Shown here: positions 1 to 8,465 of the stretch, piece by piece
Numbering within the stretch: the first letter of the stretch is position 1
Layout of the letters: each line of letters starts with the position of its first letter
Assembly (NCBI GenBank): GCA_017536885.1
Contig: JAFWCM010000004.1
Location: 1-59,655 of the forward strand
Origin: Solobacterium sp.
GTDB lineage: Bacteria > Bacillota_I > Bacilli_A > Erysipelotrichales > Erysipelotrichaceae
Direction of reading: 5' to 3'
DNA: 59,655 nucleotides
Notes under the pieces: model-generated
Told to the model about the DNA's origin: nothing
Databases searched by the model: none
Seen by the model: only the letters and a program-made list of their open reading frames with translations
Translations under genes and position numbers: made by a program

Positions 1-1971
1 CGGTAAGGCGATGACCTGGATCTCCTTGGTTTCACCGGGATTGGCAATCATCGAATAGGCGGCGATGCGGATCTGATCGCTGACGACGATCTTCTCGTTC
101 TCATTGGGCTTTAACCGGTCGCCTCTGGTGCATTGATCGACAAAGTGGCCGTTTTCCATATGCGTCTTCATCCCCGGAATCAGCGGTGATTTCGACTCTT
201 CGATCAGCGGTACGGACTTGCTGAGACCGAGCTTTCCCAGCAAGGATTTGCTCGAATTGAGACTGAGATTTGCGGTCTTGTAGGCATTGATGTCGGCACA
301 GGCAAGGATGTCGCCGTTGCCGTCGGAGAGATCATCGACAAGATCCGAAGGCACTTCGCTGTCCGCCATGACGGCGTGGTTTCCCTTCTTGTCATACAGA
401 TGGACGATCGTATTGACATCCGCCCTGGCGCCGGCCTCGGCGGTGATATCACCGATATCCAGCATTAACATATTCATCGCCAGTTTCACCCCGCCAAGCA
501 GGCTGGTATTGCCGCGCACGAGCGCTTCTCCCTTTGCCTTGCAGTCGGATATGGTGCGTAACTGCCCTTCCCTGATTTCCATCCCGATCGAATGATCCTG
601 GGTCAGAGTCAGCTCGGCCCGCCCGCTGGCCCCGATCTTTAACTGCATCGTCATCGATACGGTTAATGCGGGAGCCGACGGCACCGGCACATGGATCTCC
701 GCTAACGGAAGTTCGATCTCTTTGGCATCCTGTTTGCTCTGAAACAGATTCTTTACCGTGCCGAGAAAACTGCGCGGATCGGTACGGGAAAAGTCACCGT
801 ACATCTCCTTGTAGGATTCCGCCTTGGCACCAAGCGATTCAATCGAGCGGAAATCCACCCGGAGATATCCGTCATCAATCCTTCCGTTCTTCATATCCCA
901 TTTGTAGGTAGGCGTGACATCGGTCACGGTCAGATTTCCGAAGACCTCCATGCCGTCTTTGGTCTCCTTGGAGACTTCTGCCTTCATGCCGGTGGCGCTG
1001 ACCGAATAGGAGATCGTGTAGCCACGTATCTTCTCCGTCCGCGAGTATTCCTTCTCTCTGCCCGCCGCCATCAGGGACAGCGCGGTATTCTCCGTGTAGG
1101 AAGTCGGCGCCGCCTGAATCACGGAGCCGTCATAGGGATCGATGATCTCCGCCTGGGAGAAATCGATCGTGAAGGTATCGGAGGAGGAGAAGGATTCGAA
1201 GATGTCTTCGAGCTCCGCCTGCTTGATCTTTGCGACCTTTTTCCCGTCTTCCTGTTCTTCGACGTCCGTTACCTTGAACAGCGTTTCCTCGGGGGTTCCG
1301 GGATAGGCGTGGATGTACTGACCGGGTTCGACTTCCGCCTCTTTGGAGAAGGTAGCCGTTCCCTCTTCTTCATTGATCTCCTCCGGAAGATCCTGCTCGT
1401 TGATGTCCACATCATCGTTCCATTCGAATTCGAAGGTCGGCTCTTCATAGGTGCGGCGGTTGATCGAGGAGACCACCTGTTCCAGCAGAGCAAGGGCATC
1501 CTGCTTCTCCATCGCCCGGGTCGGAAGAAAGCGGTTGTGATTGTCGAGTCTCAGCATGCCGCTGGCGACGGCGGCGCTGACATGGCGCGGAAAGCGGGAC
1601 TTGGAGAGGTCACGTATTCCGGTATTGTTTTCCTGTTTGAAATTTAAATCCTTCAGATTCACCAGCGTATACGCGGCCCATTCCCTGGTTAGGTCCGCAG
1701 AGGGATCGAAGGCGTTGCTGGGATCCAGCACCGACCATTCCACCGCTGCCTGAACGGATTCGTAATACGGAGAGGATTTGCCGACATTCATGTAGTACGG
1801 GGCTTCCTGATTAAACTGATGAATTCCTGCCTTCTCATCCATCAGCGCGATCCAGTCTCCGAGACTCATGGTTTCTTTCTTCGCCTTCCCGCATCCTGAC
1901 AGGAGAATTCCTGTCAGGAGTATGGGGAGGAGAGAAAGGATTGTGAGTCTACGCCTGCATGCCCTGGGCAT
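1..1971 (-). CDS. Lipoprotein with SLH-like repeats (partial, runs off left edge)
   Basis: An open minus-strand frame of 657 codons continues past position 1 without a stop, so the C-terminus is missing. From the ATG at 1971 the protein has an arginine-rich N-terminus, a hydrophobic segment and a lipobox LLSGC with Cys27, so it should be a membrane-anchored lipoprotein. Residues about 35-155 resemble two S-layer-homology repeats: a Tyr/Ala-rich helix, then FDPSADLTREWAAYTLV, followed by a second helix ending in FLPTRAMEKQDALALL. The remaining ~500 residues are beta-rich and unrecognised. The start overlaps the upstream WXG100 gene by 23 bases and has no strong ribosome site, which suggests translational coupling. 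Lipid anchoring and a wall-binding fold in one protein is unusual. A link to WXG100 export is inferred from position only. Confidence 0.82.
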   Translation of the reverse strand, partial: MPRACRRRLTILSLLPILLTGILLSGCGKAKKETMSLGDWIALMDEKAGIHQFNQEAPYYMNVGKSSPYYESVQAAVEWSVLDPSNAFDPSADLTREWAAYTLVNLKDLNFKQENNTGIRDLSKSRFPRHVSAAVASGMLRLDNHNRFLPTRAMEKQDALALLEQVVSSINRRTYEEPTFEFEWNDDVDINEQDLPEEINEEEGTATFSKEAEVEPGQYIHAYPGTPEETLFKVTDVEEQEDGKKVAKIKQAELEDIFESFSSSDTFTIDFSQAEIIDPYDGSVIQAAPTSYTENTALSLMAAGREKEYSRTEKIRGYTISYSVSATGMKAEVSKETKDGMEVFGNLTVTDVTPTYKWDMKNGRIDDGYLRVDFRSIESLGAKAESYKEMYGDFSRTDPRSFLGTVKNLFQSKQDAKEIELPLAEIHVPVPSAPALTVSMTMQLKIGASGRAELTLTQDHSIGMEIREGQLRTISDCKAKGEALVRGNTSLLGGVKLAMNMLMLDIGDITAEAGARADVNTIVHLYDKKGNHAVMADSEVPSDLVDDLSDGNGDILACADINAYKTANLSLNSSKSLLGKLGLSKSVPLIEESKSPLIPGMKTHMENGHFVDQCTRGDRLKPNENEKIVVSDQIRIAAYSMIANPGETKEIQVIALP

Positions 1972-2248
1972 TGCTGGTGATGGTGGTTTCCAGGGTATCG
2001 TAGCTTTCCACCGTCCTGTCGAGGAACCTTGCGTAGGTGTCGATCGTTTCCTTCTGAATCTCGAAGGATGCCGCAAACTGGTTGAACCGGCTGCGGATCG
2101 CTTCTCCGCCTTCGGAAATCCAGGATGCGTTGGTGTTGTTCATCTCCCGCTTCATCTTGTTCAGATCTTCAAACATCTGCTGATTGCAGGAGCGGATTCT
2201 GGAAGCACATTCGGTGACTTCCGCAAGTGAGATTTTCAGACTGTCCAT
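1949..2248 (-). CDS. WXG100-family protein (second of a pair)
   Basis: This 99-residue protein has the length and helix-turn-helix hairpin pattern of WXG100 (EsxA/EsxB-like) proteins. The turn carries NASWISEGGEA around residues 40-50, where the usual Trp-x-Gly has become Trp-Ile-Ser followed by Gly-Gly. The second helix is amphipathic and ends in a Ser/Thr-rich tail. Members of this family are small substrates or chaperones of type VII (ESS) secretion and usually act as dimers. A strong TAAGGAGG ribosome site precedes the ATG. It lies 11 bases downstream of another WXG100 gene, suggesting a heterodimer. No EssC-type ATPase is visible, so the secretion machinery must lie outside the window if it is present. 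Confidence 0.85.
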   Translation of the reverse strand: MDSLKISLAEVTECASRIRSCNQQMFEDLNKMKREMNNTNASWISEGGEAIRSRFNQFAASFEIQKETIDTYARFLDRTVESYDTLETTITSNAQGMQA

Positions 2249-2259
2249 GATTTACCTCC

Positions 2260-2559
2260 TTACTTGGCCAGGGCATTTGCCTGAGATGCCAGGTCATCCT
2301 GTACCTGGCGGTACGACTTGGCAGAGTTGCGGAGGAATTCCGCATACTGCCCGCAAAGGACAGACATTTCCCGGAAATCGGACTGATATCTCGAGATCTG
2401 GTTGGAAAACGCCGTGTTGTCCTTTCCCTGCCAGCCGGTCTTCATCGTGTCTACCGATTCAAACAGCTGGGTGTAGGCTCTGATGTAATCCTGATTGGAT
2501 TCTTCGATCCTGGCAGCACAGGCCTCAAGCTGCTCAGGTTCTACCTGAATAGAACGCAT
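2260..2559 (-). CDS. WXG100-family protein (first of a pair)
   Basis: A 99-residue, all-helical protein with the canonical WXG turn as GWQGKDNTAF near residues 42-51, between two amphipathic helices. This is the standard signature of ESAT-6-like substrates of type VII secretion. The ribosome site GAAAGGAGGA is well placed before the ATG. It is the first gene of a short unit that continues into a second WXG100 gene and the SLH-like lipoprotein. There is no signal peptide, as expected for the family. The partner relationship is inferred from adjacency and equal length. Confidence 0.9.
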   Translation of the reverse strand: MRSIQVEPEQLEACAARIEESNQDYIRAYTQLFESVDTMKTGWQGKDNTAFSNQISRYQSDFREMSVLCGQYAEFLRNSAKSYRQVQDDLASQANALAK

Positions 2560-2624
2560 ATCAACGTTCCTCCTTTCACTTACCTTTTTGCCCCTCAGAA
2601 AAAAACCCCCCGAAATTTGAAGAA

Positions 2625-2652
2625 ATTATTTTTAATTTCCTCAGAATTTCAA
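2625..2652 (-). promoter_or_regulatory. Putative promoter of the WXG100 unit
   Basis: Read on the minus strand, TTGAAA (2652-2647) and AATAAT (2630-2625) are separated by 16 bases. Both are one base from the sigma-A consensus. They lie about 70 bases upstream of the first WXG100 start. The surrounding sequence is A/T-rich and contains a run of C residues of unknown meaning. Confidence 0.45.
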
Positions 2653-2734
2653 AGGGATTCTTCTGAAACAGGTTTCATTTTCTGCCTGATTCTGAACTTT
2701 TATCCTTATTATGTTAAGAAGACAATCGGTACGT

Positions 2735-3058
2735 TCAGCGGGCGGAAGGACTGTAGAGCCAGTAATGCGCCGCAATCAGAAAACAGATCACGCCGGGAAG
2801 AAAAAACAGAAGTCTCTTCCATCCTTTCACCCGATCTTTCCATACAAACAGGTAAGCGCCGCAATTGGCAAACAGAAGCGGAATCGCACCGGCGGACAGC
2901 AGGATGCCGGCCGCTTCCCATTCCTGCATCGGAATCATCGCTTCGGGATGATTCACGTTCGGGCTGAAGGAAACATACTTCCATCCAAAAACAACAAGCA
3001 GAACAATTCCGATGATGTTCAGGATCAGTACCGGTACTTCAGCAGATTTGCGTCTCAT
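2735..3058 (-). CDS. Small three-helix membrane protein, unknown function
   Basis: A 107-residue protein with three predicted membrane segments: residues about 8-27, 48-70 and 80-102. The short loops hold a Trp-Lys pair and a basic stretch KDRVKGWKR that probably faces the cytoplasm. I do not recognise a family. The ATG is preceded by GGAGAAG. It follows the permease gene by 57 bases in the same direction and may be co-transcribed with the permease and the DUF362 lipoprotein. No catalytic residues can be proposed. Confidence 0.65.
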   Translation of the reverse strand: MRRKSAEVPVLILNIIGIVLLVVFGWKYVSFSPNVNHPEAMIPMQEWEAAGILLSAGAIPLLFANCGAYLFVWKDRVKGWKRLLFFLPGVICFLIAAHYWLYSPSAR

Positions 3059-3115
3059 CTTTTCTCTTCTCCATGAACTCTCTTTCCCTCAGGGATGCAG
3101 GGTTGTTTCTGACCT

Positions 3116-4018
3116 TCAGAAGAACACATTGACCAGGCATCCGCAGAGAAACGAAAATCCCATGACATATGCCAGGTAAAGAAGGAATCGTCTGATTCCC
3201 ATGCAGATCTTGAGAGCGCCGAGATTGGTGATCTTGGTGGCGGGGCCGGTAAGCATGAAGGCACAGGCACTGCCGCTGCTCATCCCCTGCCACAGCCATT
3301 CCCGCAGCAGCGGAATCGTTCCTCCGCCGCAGGCATACAGCGGCACCCCGATCGTCGCTGCCATCAGAACCCCCCAGGCTTCATTGCCGCCGAAGACCGC
3401 AGTCACCGTCTGCCGGGGGACATAGCGCTGAAACAGAGCGGACAGAAGGATGCCGGCCAGAAAATACGGACCGGTGGCGCGTATGTTGCGCCAGACATTT
3501 TTGAGATACCGCATCACAGGATTGGGATCGGTGTCATGGCTTTCCCTTTCCTGCATCGATCCGAAGTCGAAGAAGTTTTTTCCGTGATAGAAGATATGAA
3601 CCAGAAGGCCGGCGCATACCCCGCAGAGAAAACAGCTGATGATCCGGATCCACAGCATCTTCACGCCCAGCGCAGCGCTGTAGATGATCAGCTGTGGGTT
3701 CAGGAGAATGGAAGACATCATAAACGCTGCCAGCCAGTCTTCCCGGATGCCCTGCCGCTGAAACGATGCGGCTAACGGCACGGTTCCGTACATACATAGC
3801 GGACTTGCAATGCCGAGCAGACATGCTGGAATGATTCCCGCCAGGCCGACCTTCGTCTCATCCATTTTTCCGAGCAGCCGATGCAGAGAATCCTTTGCGA
3901 ACACGGAAATAAAGGAGCCGATCAGAATGCCGGCCGCCCAGTATCCTGCGATCTGAGAAAACTGCAGGGTGAAATAATACCAGAGATAGACAAACTCGCG
4001 GTGCAATATCTTACCCAT
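3116..4018 (-). CDS. ArsP/DUF318-family permease
   Basis: This 300-residue polytopic protein matches the ArsP_1/DUF318 permease pattern. An N-terminal conserved block contains GIASPLCMYGTVPLAASF (about residues 69-86). A second block near residue 230 has YACGGGTIPLL, followed by MLTGPATKITNL. Known members move organoarsenicals or have unassigned substrates. Two loops contain His-rich and acidic segments. Its start overlaps the end of the DUF362 lipoprotein gene by 8 bases and it lacks a strong ribosome site of its own, so translational coupling is likely. The linkage suggests a metal- or redox-related job, but the substrate cannot be read from the sequence. Confidence 0.82.
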   Translation of the reverse strand: MGKILHREFVYLWYYFTLQFSQIAGYWAAGILIGSFISVFAKDSLHRLLGKMDETKVGLAGIIPACLLGIASPLCMYGTVPLAASFQRQGIREDWLAAFMMSSILLNPQLIIYSAALGVKMLWIRIISCFLCGVCAGLLVHIFYHGKNFFDFGSMQERESHDTDPNPVMRYLKNVWRNIRATGPYFLAGILLSALFQRYVPRQTVTAVFGGNEAWGVLMAATIGVPLYACGGGTIPLLREWLWQGMSSGSACAFMLTGPATKITNLGALKICMGIRRFLLYLAYVMGFSFLCGCLVNVFF

Positions 4019-5003
4019 CGATATTTACCAGCGTATACTTCCGGGTTCCGAGTCCGAGTGTCTCGGCATATTCGATGGTATGCAGGCCCTGCAGTTCATC
4101 GATCCTCTTCAGAAGAGACTCATTGCCTTCCGCCTTGTATACAAAATCAAGGCAGGCCTGATCCACGGCGACCGGATCGAATCCGGCGACGATGCCGATA
4201 TCATGAATATCCGGCTCGGCAGGATTTCCGTCACAGTCGCAGTCCACCGAGATCCGGTTCATGACATTGATGTAGATCACGCGGTCTTTGAGCGCATCGC
4301 GCACCGCGGTGGAAGCTTCCGCCATGGATTCGAGGAATTCGATGTGGAGCTCGTCGTGCCAGTGGGTATCACTGGTTCCGCCGGAGTGGATCCGGACTTT
4401 GCCCTTGGCCGAGGCAAGACCGATCGACATGTTCTTGATCGCCCCGCCGTATCCTGCCATCGCATGGCCTTTGAAATGGGAAAGGATGACGTAGGAGTTA
4501 TAATCCGCAAATGCCTTGCCGACAAGATCTCCCTTCAGATGTTTTCCGTTAACAACCGGCAGTTCCATCGAACCGTCCTCATCGAGGATCTGAAACGGAG
4601 CGATCGCGGTAAACCCGTGGTCTTCTGCGACCTGGTAGTGTTCCGCGGTGGCAGCCCGGTATCCGCCGTAAGCGGTATTGCATTCGACAATCGTGGCATT
4701 CAGTTTTTTCACAAGACCCTCAATGAGATCCGGGCGCAGGTAATTTGAGGCCGGCGGCTCACCGGTGGATAGCTTGACTGCTGTCTTTCCCTCTGCCTTC
4801 CAGTTCAGGGCATCGTATACCTTCACCAGCCCTTCGGAGCTGATGTCGGATGTGAAATAAACAGTTGCCGGATCAGTGATGACTGAGGATGCCGGAGTAT
4901 CTGCGCCTGCTTCAGGTGCCGGTTCTGAAGATGCAGTCTGACTCTTTCCGCAGGCCGCAAGAAACAATACGGCGGAAAGAAGAAGAACAACTTTATGTTT
5001 CAT
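4011..5003 (-). CDS. DUF362-domain lipoprotein
   Basis: A 330-residue protein with a lipoprotein signal ending in LAAC (Cys18), then a short Ser/Glu/Ala-rich linker and a DUF362 domain. Visible family features are ECNTAYGG, ILSHFKGHAMAGYGGAIKNM near the middle, and VDCDCDGNPAEPDIHDIG toward the end. DUF362 domains often occur with ferredoxin-like iron-sulfur modules, but here there is only the Cys-Asp-Cys-Asp patch and no ferredoxin CxxCxxC. A clean AGGAGG ribosome site fixes the start. The permease gene overlaps its stop codon, so the pair is probably one functional unit at the membrane. The biochemical role is unknown. Confidence 0.85.
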   Translation of the reverse strand: MKHKVVLLLSAVLFLAACGKSQTASSEPAPEAGADTPASSVITDPATVYFTSDISSEGLVKVYDALNWKAEGKTAVKLSTGEPPASNYLRPDLIEGLVKKLNATIVECNTAYGGYRAATAEHYQVAEDHGFTAIAPFQILDEDGSMELPVVNGKHLKGDLVGKAFADYNSYVILSHFKGHAMAGYGGAIKNMSIGLASAKGKVRIHSGGTSDTHWHDELHIEFLESMAEASTAVRDALKDRVIYINVMNRISVDCDCDGNPAEPDIHDIGIVAGFDPVAVDQACLDFVYKAEGNESLLKRIDELQGLHTIEYAETLGLGTRKYTLVNIDG

Positions 5004-5364
5004 GGTTTACCTCCTGTAAAATGCATGTTCACTGAAATCGATCCCCCTGGCAGGGAATACTCGTTTTCTGAACAGAAGCGCTGACTGTCTTTTCCTCCTG
5101 CAGAAATCCCGGATGGATTCCGTCATCAGCGGTACTCCTGATCTCAACCCGGCGGGGATCTTGTTCTATTCTAGCCCGGTATTCTGGATTACGGTATGGC
5201 CAATTGCGCTATGCCCGTGAACCAGACCTTTATTTTCTTCTTTTCTTACGCCTTCCCTGCCGGTCCGTCCTTTGGGCGGTTCACGCTTCAAAAGATCAGG
5301 CGGCCCAGTCACGCAGATTCACCATGTCCTTCCAGCCGCTGATTCACTCTGATATTTCATGTCA
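5004..5364. other. Intergenic stretch between DUF362 unit and galactoside operon
   Basis: About 360 bases without a credible gene. It must hold the promoter of the DUF362-permease unit near its left end, but I could not pick a convincing -35/-10 pair. A short CCCTG-G-CAGGG inverted repeat occurs near 5045. Confidence 0.5.
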
Positions 5365-5385
5365 TGTATGCATGTTATGCATACA
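5365..5385. repeat. Perfect inverted repeat
   Basis: TGTATGCAT (5365-5373) and ATGCATACA (5377-5385) form perfect 9-base arms around a 3-base centre GTT. It lies just beyond the terminator of the galactoside operon. It could be a protein-binding site or a small hairpin. No gene start follows closely on either strand, so its role is unclear. Confidence 0.7.
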
Positions 5386-5390
5386 GGTTT

Positions 5391-5438
5391 AAAAAAACAG
5401 CCGCTGATTGTCCTGATCTGAAGGATGTCACAGCAGCT
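5391..5438 (-). terminator. Intrinsic terminator of the galactoside operon
   Basis: On the minus strand AGCTGCTG (5438-5431) pairs with CAGCGGCT (5406-5399) with one G-U pair. An inner TCCT/AGGA stem adds to it, and a run of seven U residues (5397-5391) follows. It begins about 24 bases after the GH36 stop codon. Confidence 0.8.
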
Positions 5439-5461
5439 ATAGGTTTCACGAATTGTTCTGA

Positions 5462-7060
5462 TTACTCTTTTCCGAATGTGACGGAATCTGTCTTTCCGTC
5501 GAGCCGATAGGTAATCGTGATGCGGCGGCGGTCATGATACACGGAAAGCAGTTCGGCATCGGTCAGCTTCCGGTACTTCCGGTATTTCTCCTTCATCTCT
5601 TCGGTATAGGATGAGGGATCATCGCTGGTCAGGAACACTCCGCCGAGCAAGGCGCCGATCGTGATCAGAATCTCCTTGCGCAGATCATTCAGCTTCAGGT
5701 TATCCTCCCGCAGGAAGAAGACATCGGGATCGGAGATATATGCCCGGTTGTTGAGCTGACGGCGGAAGACGGTATTGCCGATCGCCTGACGGGTGCTGGG
5801 CCGCTCCCGGTGAATCACCCGCATGTGCAGCCTGTCATTCCAGTCCAGGGTCACATCACAGCTGATCCGGCAGTATTCCACAAGACCGAATGCGGGCATC
5901 ACGGGAACCCCGCAGCCAAGGATCGGATGATCACCGCAGAGCTCTCTCAGAAACTCCATGGCCCGGATCATGCGGCCGGCTCTTGTCTCATGGTCGTTTC
6001 CAAACGGAGCTGCGGCATACAGGAAGTCCAGCTTCACCAGATCAAATCCCCAGACATCGAATACCTTGTGAAACACCTTCCGCAGATAATTCTTCACTTC
6101 CGGATGATCGATATCGAGCGAGTAGAACCCGGACCAGTTACAGCCGTTGATCCACGGTTCCCCGTTGACCTTCAGGAACCAGTCGGGATGGAAATGGAAG
6201 AGCTCACTGTCGGTCTCCGCCACAAACGGCGCCAGCCAGAGGCCGGCTTTGAAGCCGCTTTCGTGGATCTTATCGACCATCGGTTTCATCCCTCCCGGGA
6301 ATTTGTGATAATCGGCGAACATCCAGTCACCGACCTTCATCTCCCAGCCGTCATCGATCTGAAAGAGATCCCCCGGTTCGAAAATCTTCCTGCATCCTTC
6401 GAGATCCGTCTGAATCGATTCTTCGCTGATGTCCTGATAGCGGTTGTACCAGCTCGAATACCCGTAGAGCTTCGGTGCTTCCCGCCGCTTCATCGGCAGG
6501 GCGTCAAACCAGCCGTCAAAGACTTCATTCTCGCTTCCCTGGGCAAGATAGAGATCGAAGATCGGATAGGTGCCGGACGTCTTCAGACTGGCGCAGTCGC
6601 GGGTAATCGTCATCGTGGACGTCTTTGCGTTATAGCGGAATCTTGTATATCCGGGTTCTTCATTCAAAGAGGCAAACAGCCGGTAGTAGTTGTCCTTACG
6701 GAAATAGCAGTAGGAGAACCCATGGGTGATGCCCCGCTGATAGGGATAATCGACGAAGTGATAATCACCATAGCGGTCCAGGGAAAACTTATCGACCGCA
6801 ATCTTCGGGAGCTGTCTTGTCCCCCGGATCCGGGAATGGATCGAATACTCCGGACAGAAGGTCCAGGTCTGATAGCCGTTCATGAAGATTCTCTCCTCTT
6901 CCGAAACGGTCAGAAGAACCGTCCCCTTCACGCTGAGAATCATGCAGGGATCAAGATCGCATGTGACGTGGTTTTCCCCGTAGACGAGGTCATAGCTGCC
7001 TTTGTATTCCCTGTCGGCGCCGTTTTCCAGAACCTTTACGGTCCATCTCAGCTCAGGCAT
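5462..7060 (-). CDS. GH36-type alpha-galactosidase
   Basis: A 532-residue enzyme expected to hydrolyse terminal alpha-galactosides such as melibiose or raffinose. The GH36 barrel is clear: QIDDGWE at 234-240, GLWLAPF near 273, the nucleophile region LVKLDFLY with Asp345, and the acid/base region RISCDV with Asp402. It has no signal peptide, so it acts in the cytoplasm after uptake. It is shorter than the usual ~700-residue GH36 enzymes, mainly through a reduced N-terminal beta-domain. The gene is last in the operon, overlaps the symporter gene by 8 bases, and is followed by a terminator. Substrate preference beyond alpha-galactosides is not visible. Confidence 0.9.
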   Translation of the reverse strand: MPELRWTVKVLENGADREYKGSYDLVYGENHVTCDLDPCMILSVKGTVLLTVSEEERIFMNGYQTWTFCPEYSIHSRIRGTRQLPKIAVDKFSLDRYGDYHFVDYPYQRGITHGFSYCYFRKDNYYRLFASLNEEPGYTRFRYNAKTSTMTITRDCASLKTSGTYPIFDLYLAQGSENEVFDGWFDALPMKRREAPKLYGYSSWYNRYQDISEESIQTDLEGCRKIFEPGDLFQIDDGWEMKVGDWMFADYHKFPGGMKPMVDKIHESGFKAGLWLAPFVAETDSELFHFHPDWFLKVNGEPWINGCNWSGFYSLDIDHPEVKNYLRKVFHKVFDVWGFDLVKLDFLYAAAPFGNDHETRAGRMIRAMEFLRELCGDHPILGCGVPVMPAFGLVEYCRISCDVTLDWNDRLHMRVIHRERPSTRQAIGNTVFRRQLNNRAYISDPDVFFLREDNLKLNDLRKEILITIGALLGGVFLTSDDPSSYTEEMKEKYRKYRKLTDAELLSVYHDRRRITITYRLDGKTDSVTFGKE

Positions 7061-8465
7061 TCGCTTCGCCTCTTCTTTCCCTGAGCTCCGTGTTCATCGA
7101 GACGATCTTCTCATCGGTCAGTTTGAACTTCTTACGGAAGAGGATCATCGCTGCGACCAGTCCGAGAATCGGAAGCACGGTCATCAGAAGGCGCAGGCCG
7201 TTGATCGTAGAAGCGGACTGGGCAACGATCGTGCCTTCGGTGCTGTCATCCCCGACAAGGCCGATGAGATCAAGGCCGATGCCGGACAGGAATACGGCAA
7301 GACCGCTTGCCAGCTTCACCACAAATGTCTGCATCGAGAAGATAACGGATTCTTCGCGCTTGCCGGTTTTGAGTTCACCATAGTCCACCGTGGCGGAAAG
7401 GAATACCGTGGTGAGTACGGTGAGGATGCCGTTGGCCAGGAAGACAAACAGTCCCGCGCCGCAGATCACCGCCATGTTGTTGGCAAGACCCAGGAAACAT
7501 GCCGCAAGGATCAGGGCATAGCCGATGATCTCCATGACCAGGCACGTTTTGAAGATTGCTTCATTGGTCATCTTCTTGCGGAGAGCCGGATAGAGAATCA
7601 TCATGCCGAGGATCTGGGCAGCCCCGCCCACCATGTTGAACAGCATCTGCGAACTCGCCCAGTCGGCACCGCCGACATCGTATTTGAAGAAATAGATCAG
7701 AAGGTTCGAGGTGATGTAGAGGGCGGTATTGATCAGAACGATCGTGATGACGACCACCATGGCCTGATCATTCGCAAACAGCGCCCGGAACATATCCGAG
7801 ATGGATGCGGTTTTGACTTCTTCTTCCTTTTTGGACGGTTTTTCCTTGATGGCGAAGAAGAGAATCGTCTCGGTGATGATAAAGATGATGCCTACCGCAA
7901 AAGCGATCCAGGCAAATCCGGAGCGCTCGCTGGCCTTGTCAATTCCCCCGCCGACAAGCTGTACGCTGCGCATCGCAAAGACGGTGATCAGCGCGTTGCC
8001 CACGCCCGCACAGGTTCTTCCCACAACCGACATGCTCTCACGGTCTTTCGGTTCATTGGTGACCGCCGGAATCAATGACCAGTAAGGAATATCCATCATC
8101 GTATAGGTCACGCCCCAGAGAATGTAGATCACCGCAAAGTACAGATTGAGTCCGCTGCCGGCAAGATTCTGCGGCGCCGCAAACAATGCATACAGCATGA
8201 ATGCATTCAATATCGTTCCCGAAAGAATCCAGGGACGGAACTTTCCGTACTTCGTTCTCGTCTTGGCGACGATGATTCCCATAAAGGGATCATTGACCGC
8301 ATCGAATACCCGGGCGATCATCAGGATCAGTCCCACAAAGGTGGAAGAGATCCCGAGAATCTGGTTGTAATAATACATGACATAGCTGGAAGAAAGCGCA
8401 TAAACCATGTCCTTGCCTACCGCTCCCAGTCCGTAGGCTGCGGTTTGTTTTCTGCTGAATTTCAT
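7053..8465 (-). CDS. GPH-family sugar:cation symporter
   Basis: A 470-residue, 12-helix transporter of the glycoside-pentoside-hexuronide (MelB-like) branch of the MFS. The N-terminus has the typical AYGLGAVGKDMVYAL start, followed by ARVFDAVNDPFMG, where conserved Asp residues bind the coupling cation, and a KYGKFRPWI loop. The central cytoplasmic loop is basic (KEKPSKKEEE). It should import the galactosides cleaved by the two flanking glycosidases. The gene overlaps the GH2 gene by 4 bases (ATGA) and the GH36 gene by 8, showing a tightly coupled operon. Melibiose or raffinose-type sugars are plausible substrates, inferred from the neighbours. Confidence 0.9.
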   Translation of the reverse strand: MKFSRKQTAAYGLGAVGKDMVYALSSSYVMYYYNQILGISSTFVGLILMIARVFDAVNDPFMGIIVAKTRTKYGKFRPWILSGTILNAFMLYALFAAPQNLAGSGLNLYFAVIYILWGVTYTMMDIPYWSLIPAVTNEPKDRESMSVVGRTCAGVGNALITVFAMRSVQLVGGGIDKASERSGFAWIAFAVGIIFIITETILFFAIKEKPSKKEEEVKTASISDMFRALFANDQAMVVVITIVLINTALYITSNLLIYFFKYDVGGADWASSQMLFNMVGGAAQILGMMILYPALRKKMTNEAIFKTCLVMEIIGYALILAACFLGLANNMAVICGAGLFVFLANGILTVLTTVFLSATVDYGELKTGKREESVIFSMQTFVVKLASGLAVFLSGIGLDLIGLVGDDSTEGTIVAQSASTINGLRLLMTVLPILGLVAAMILFRKKFKLTDEKIVSMNTELRERRGEANA

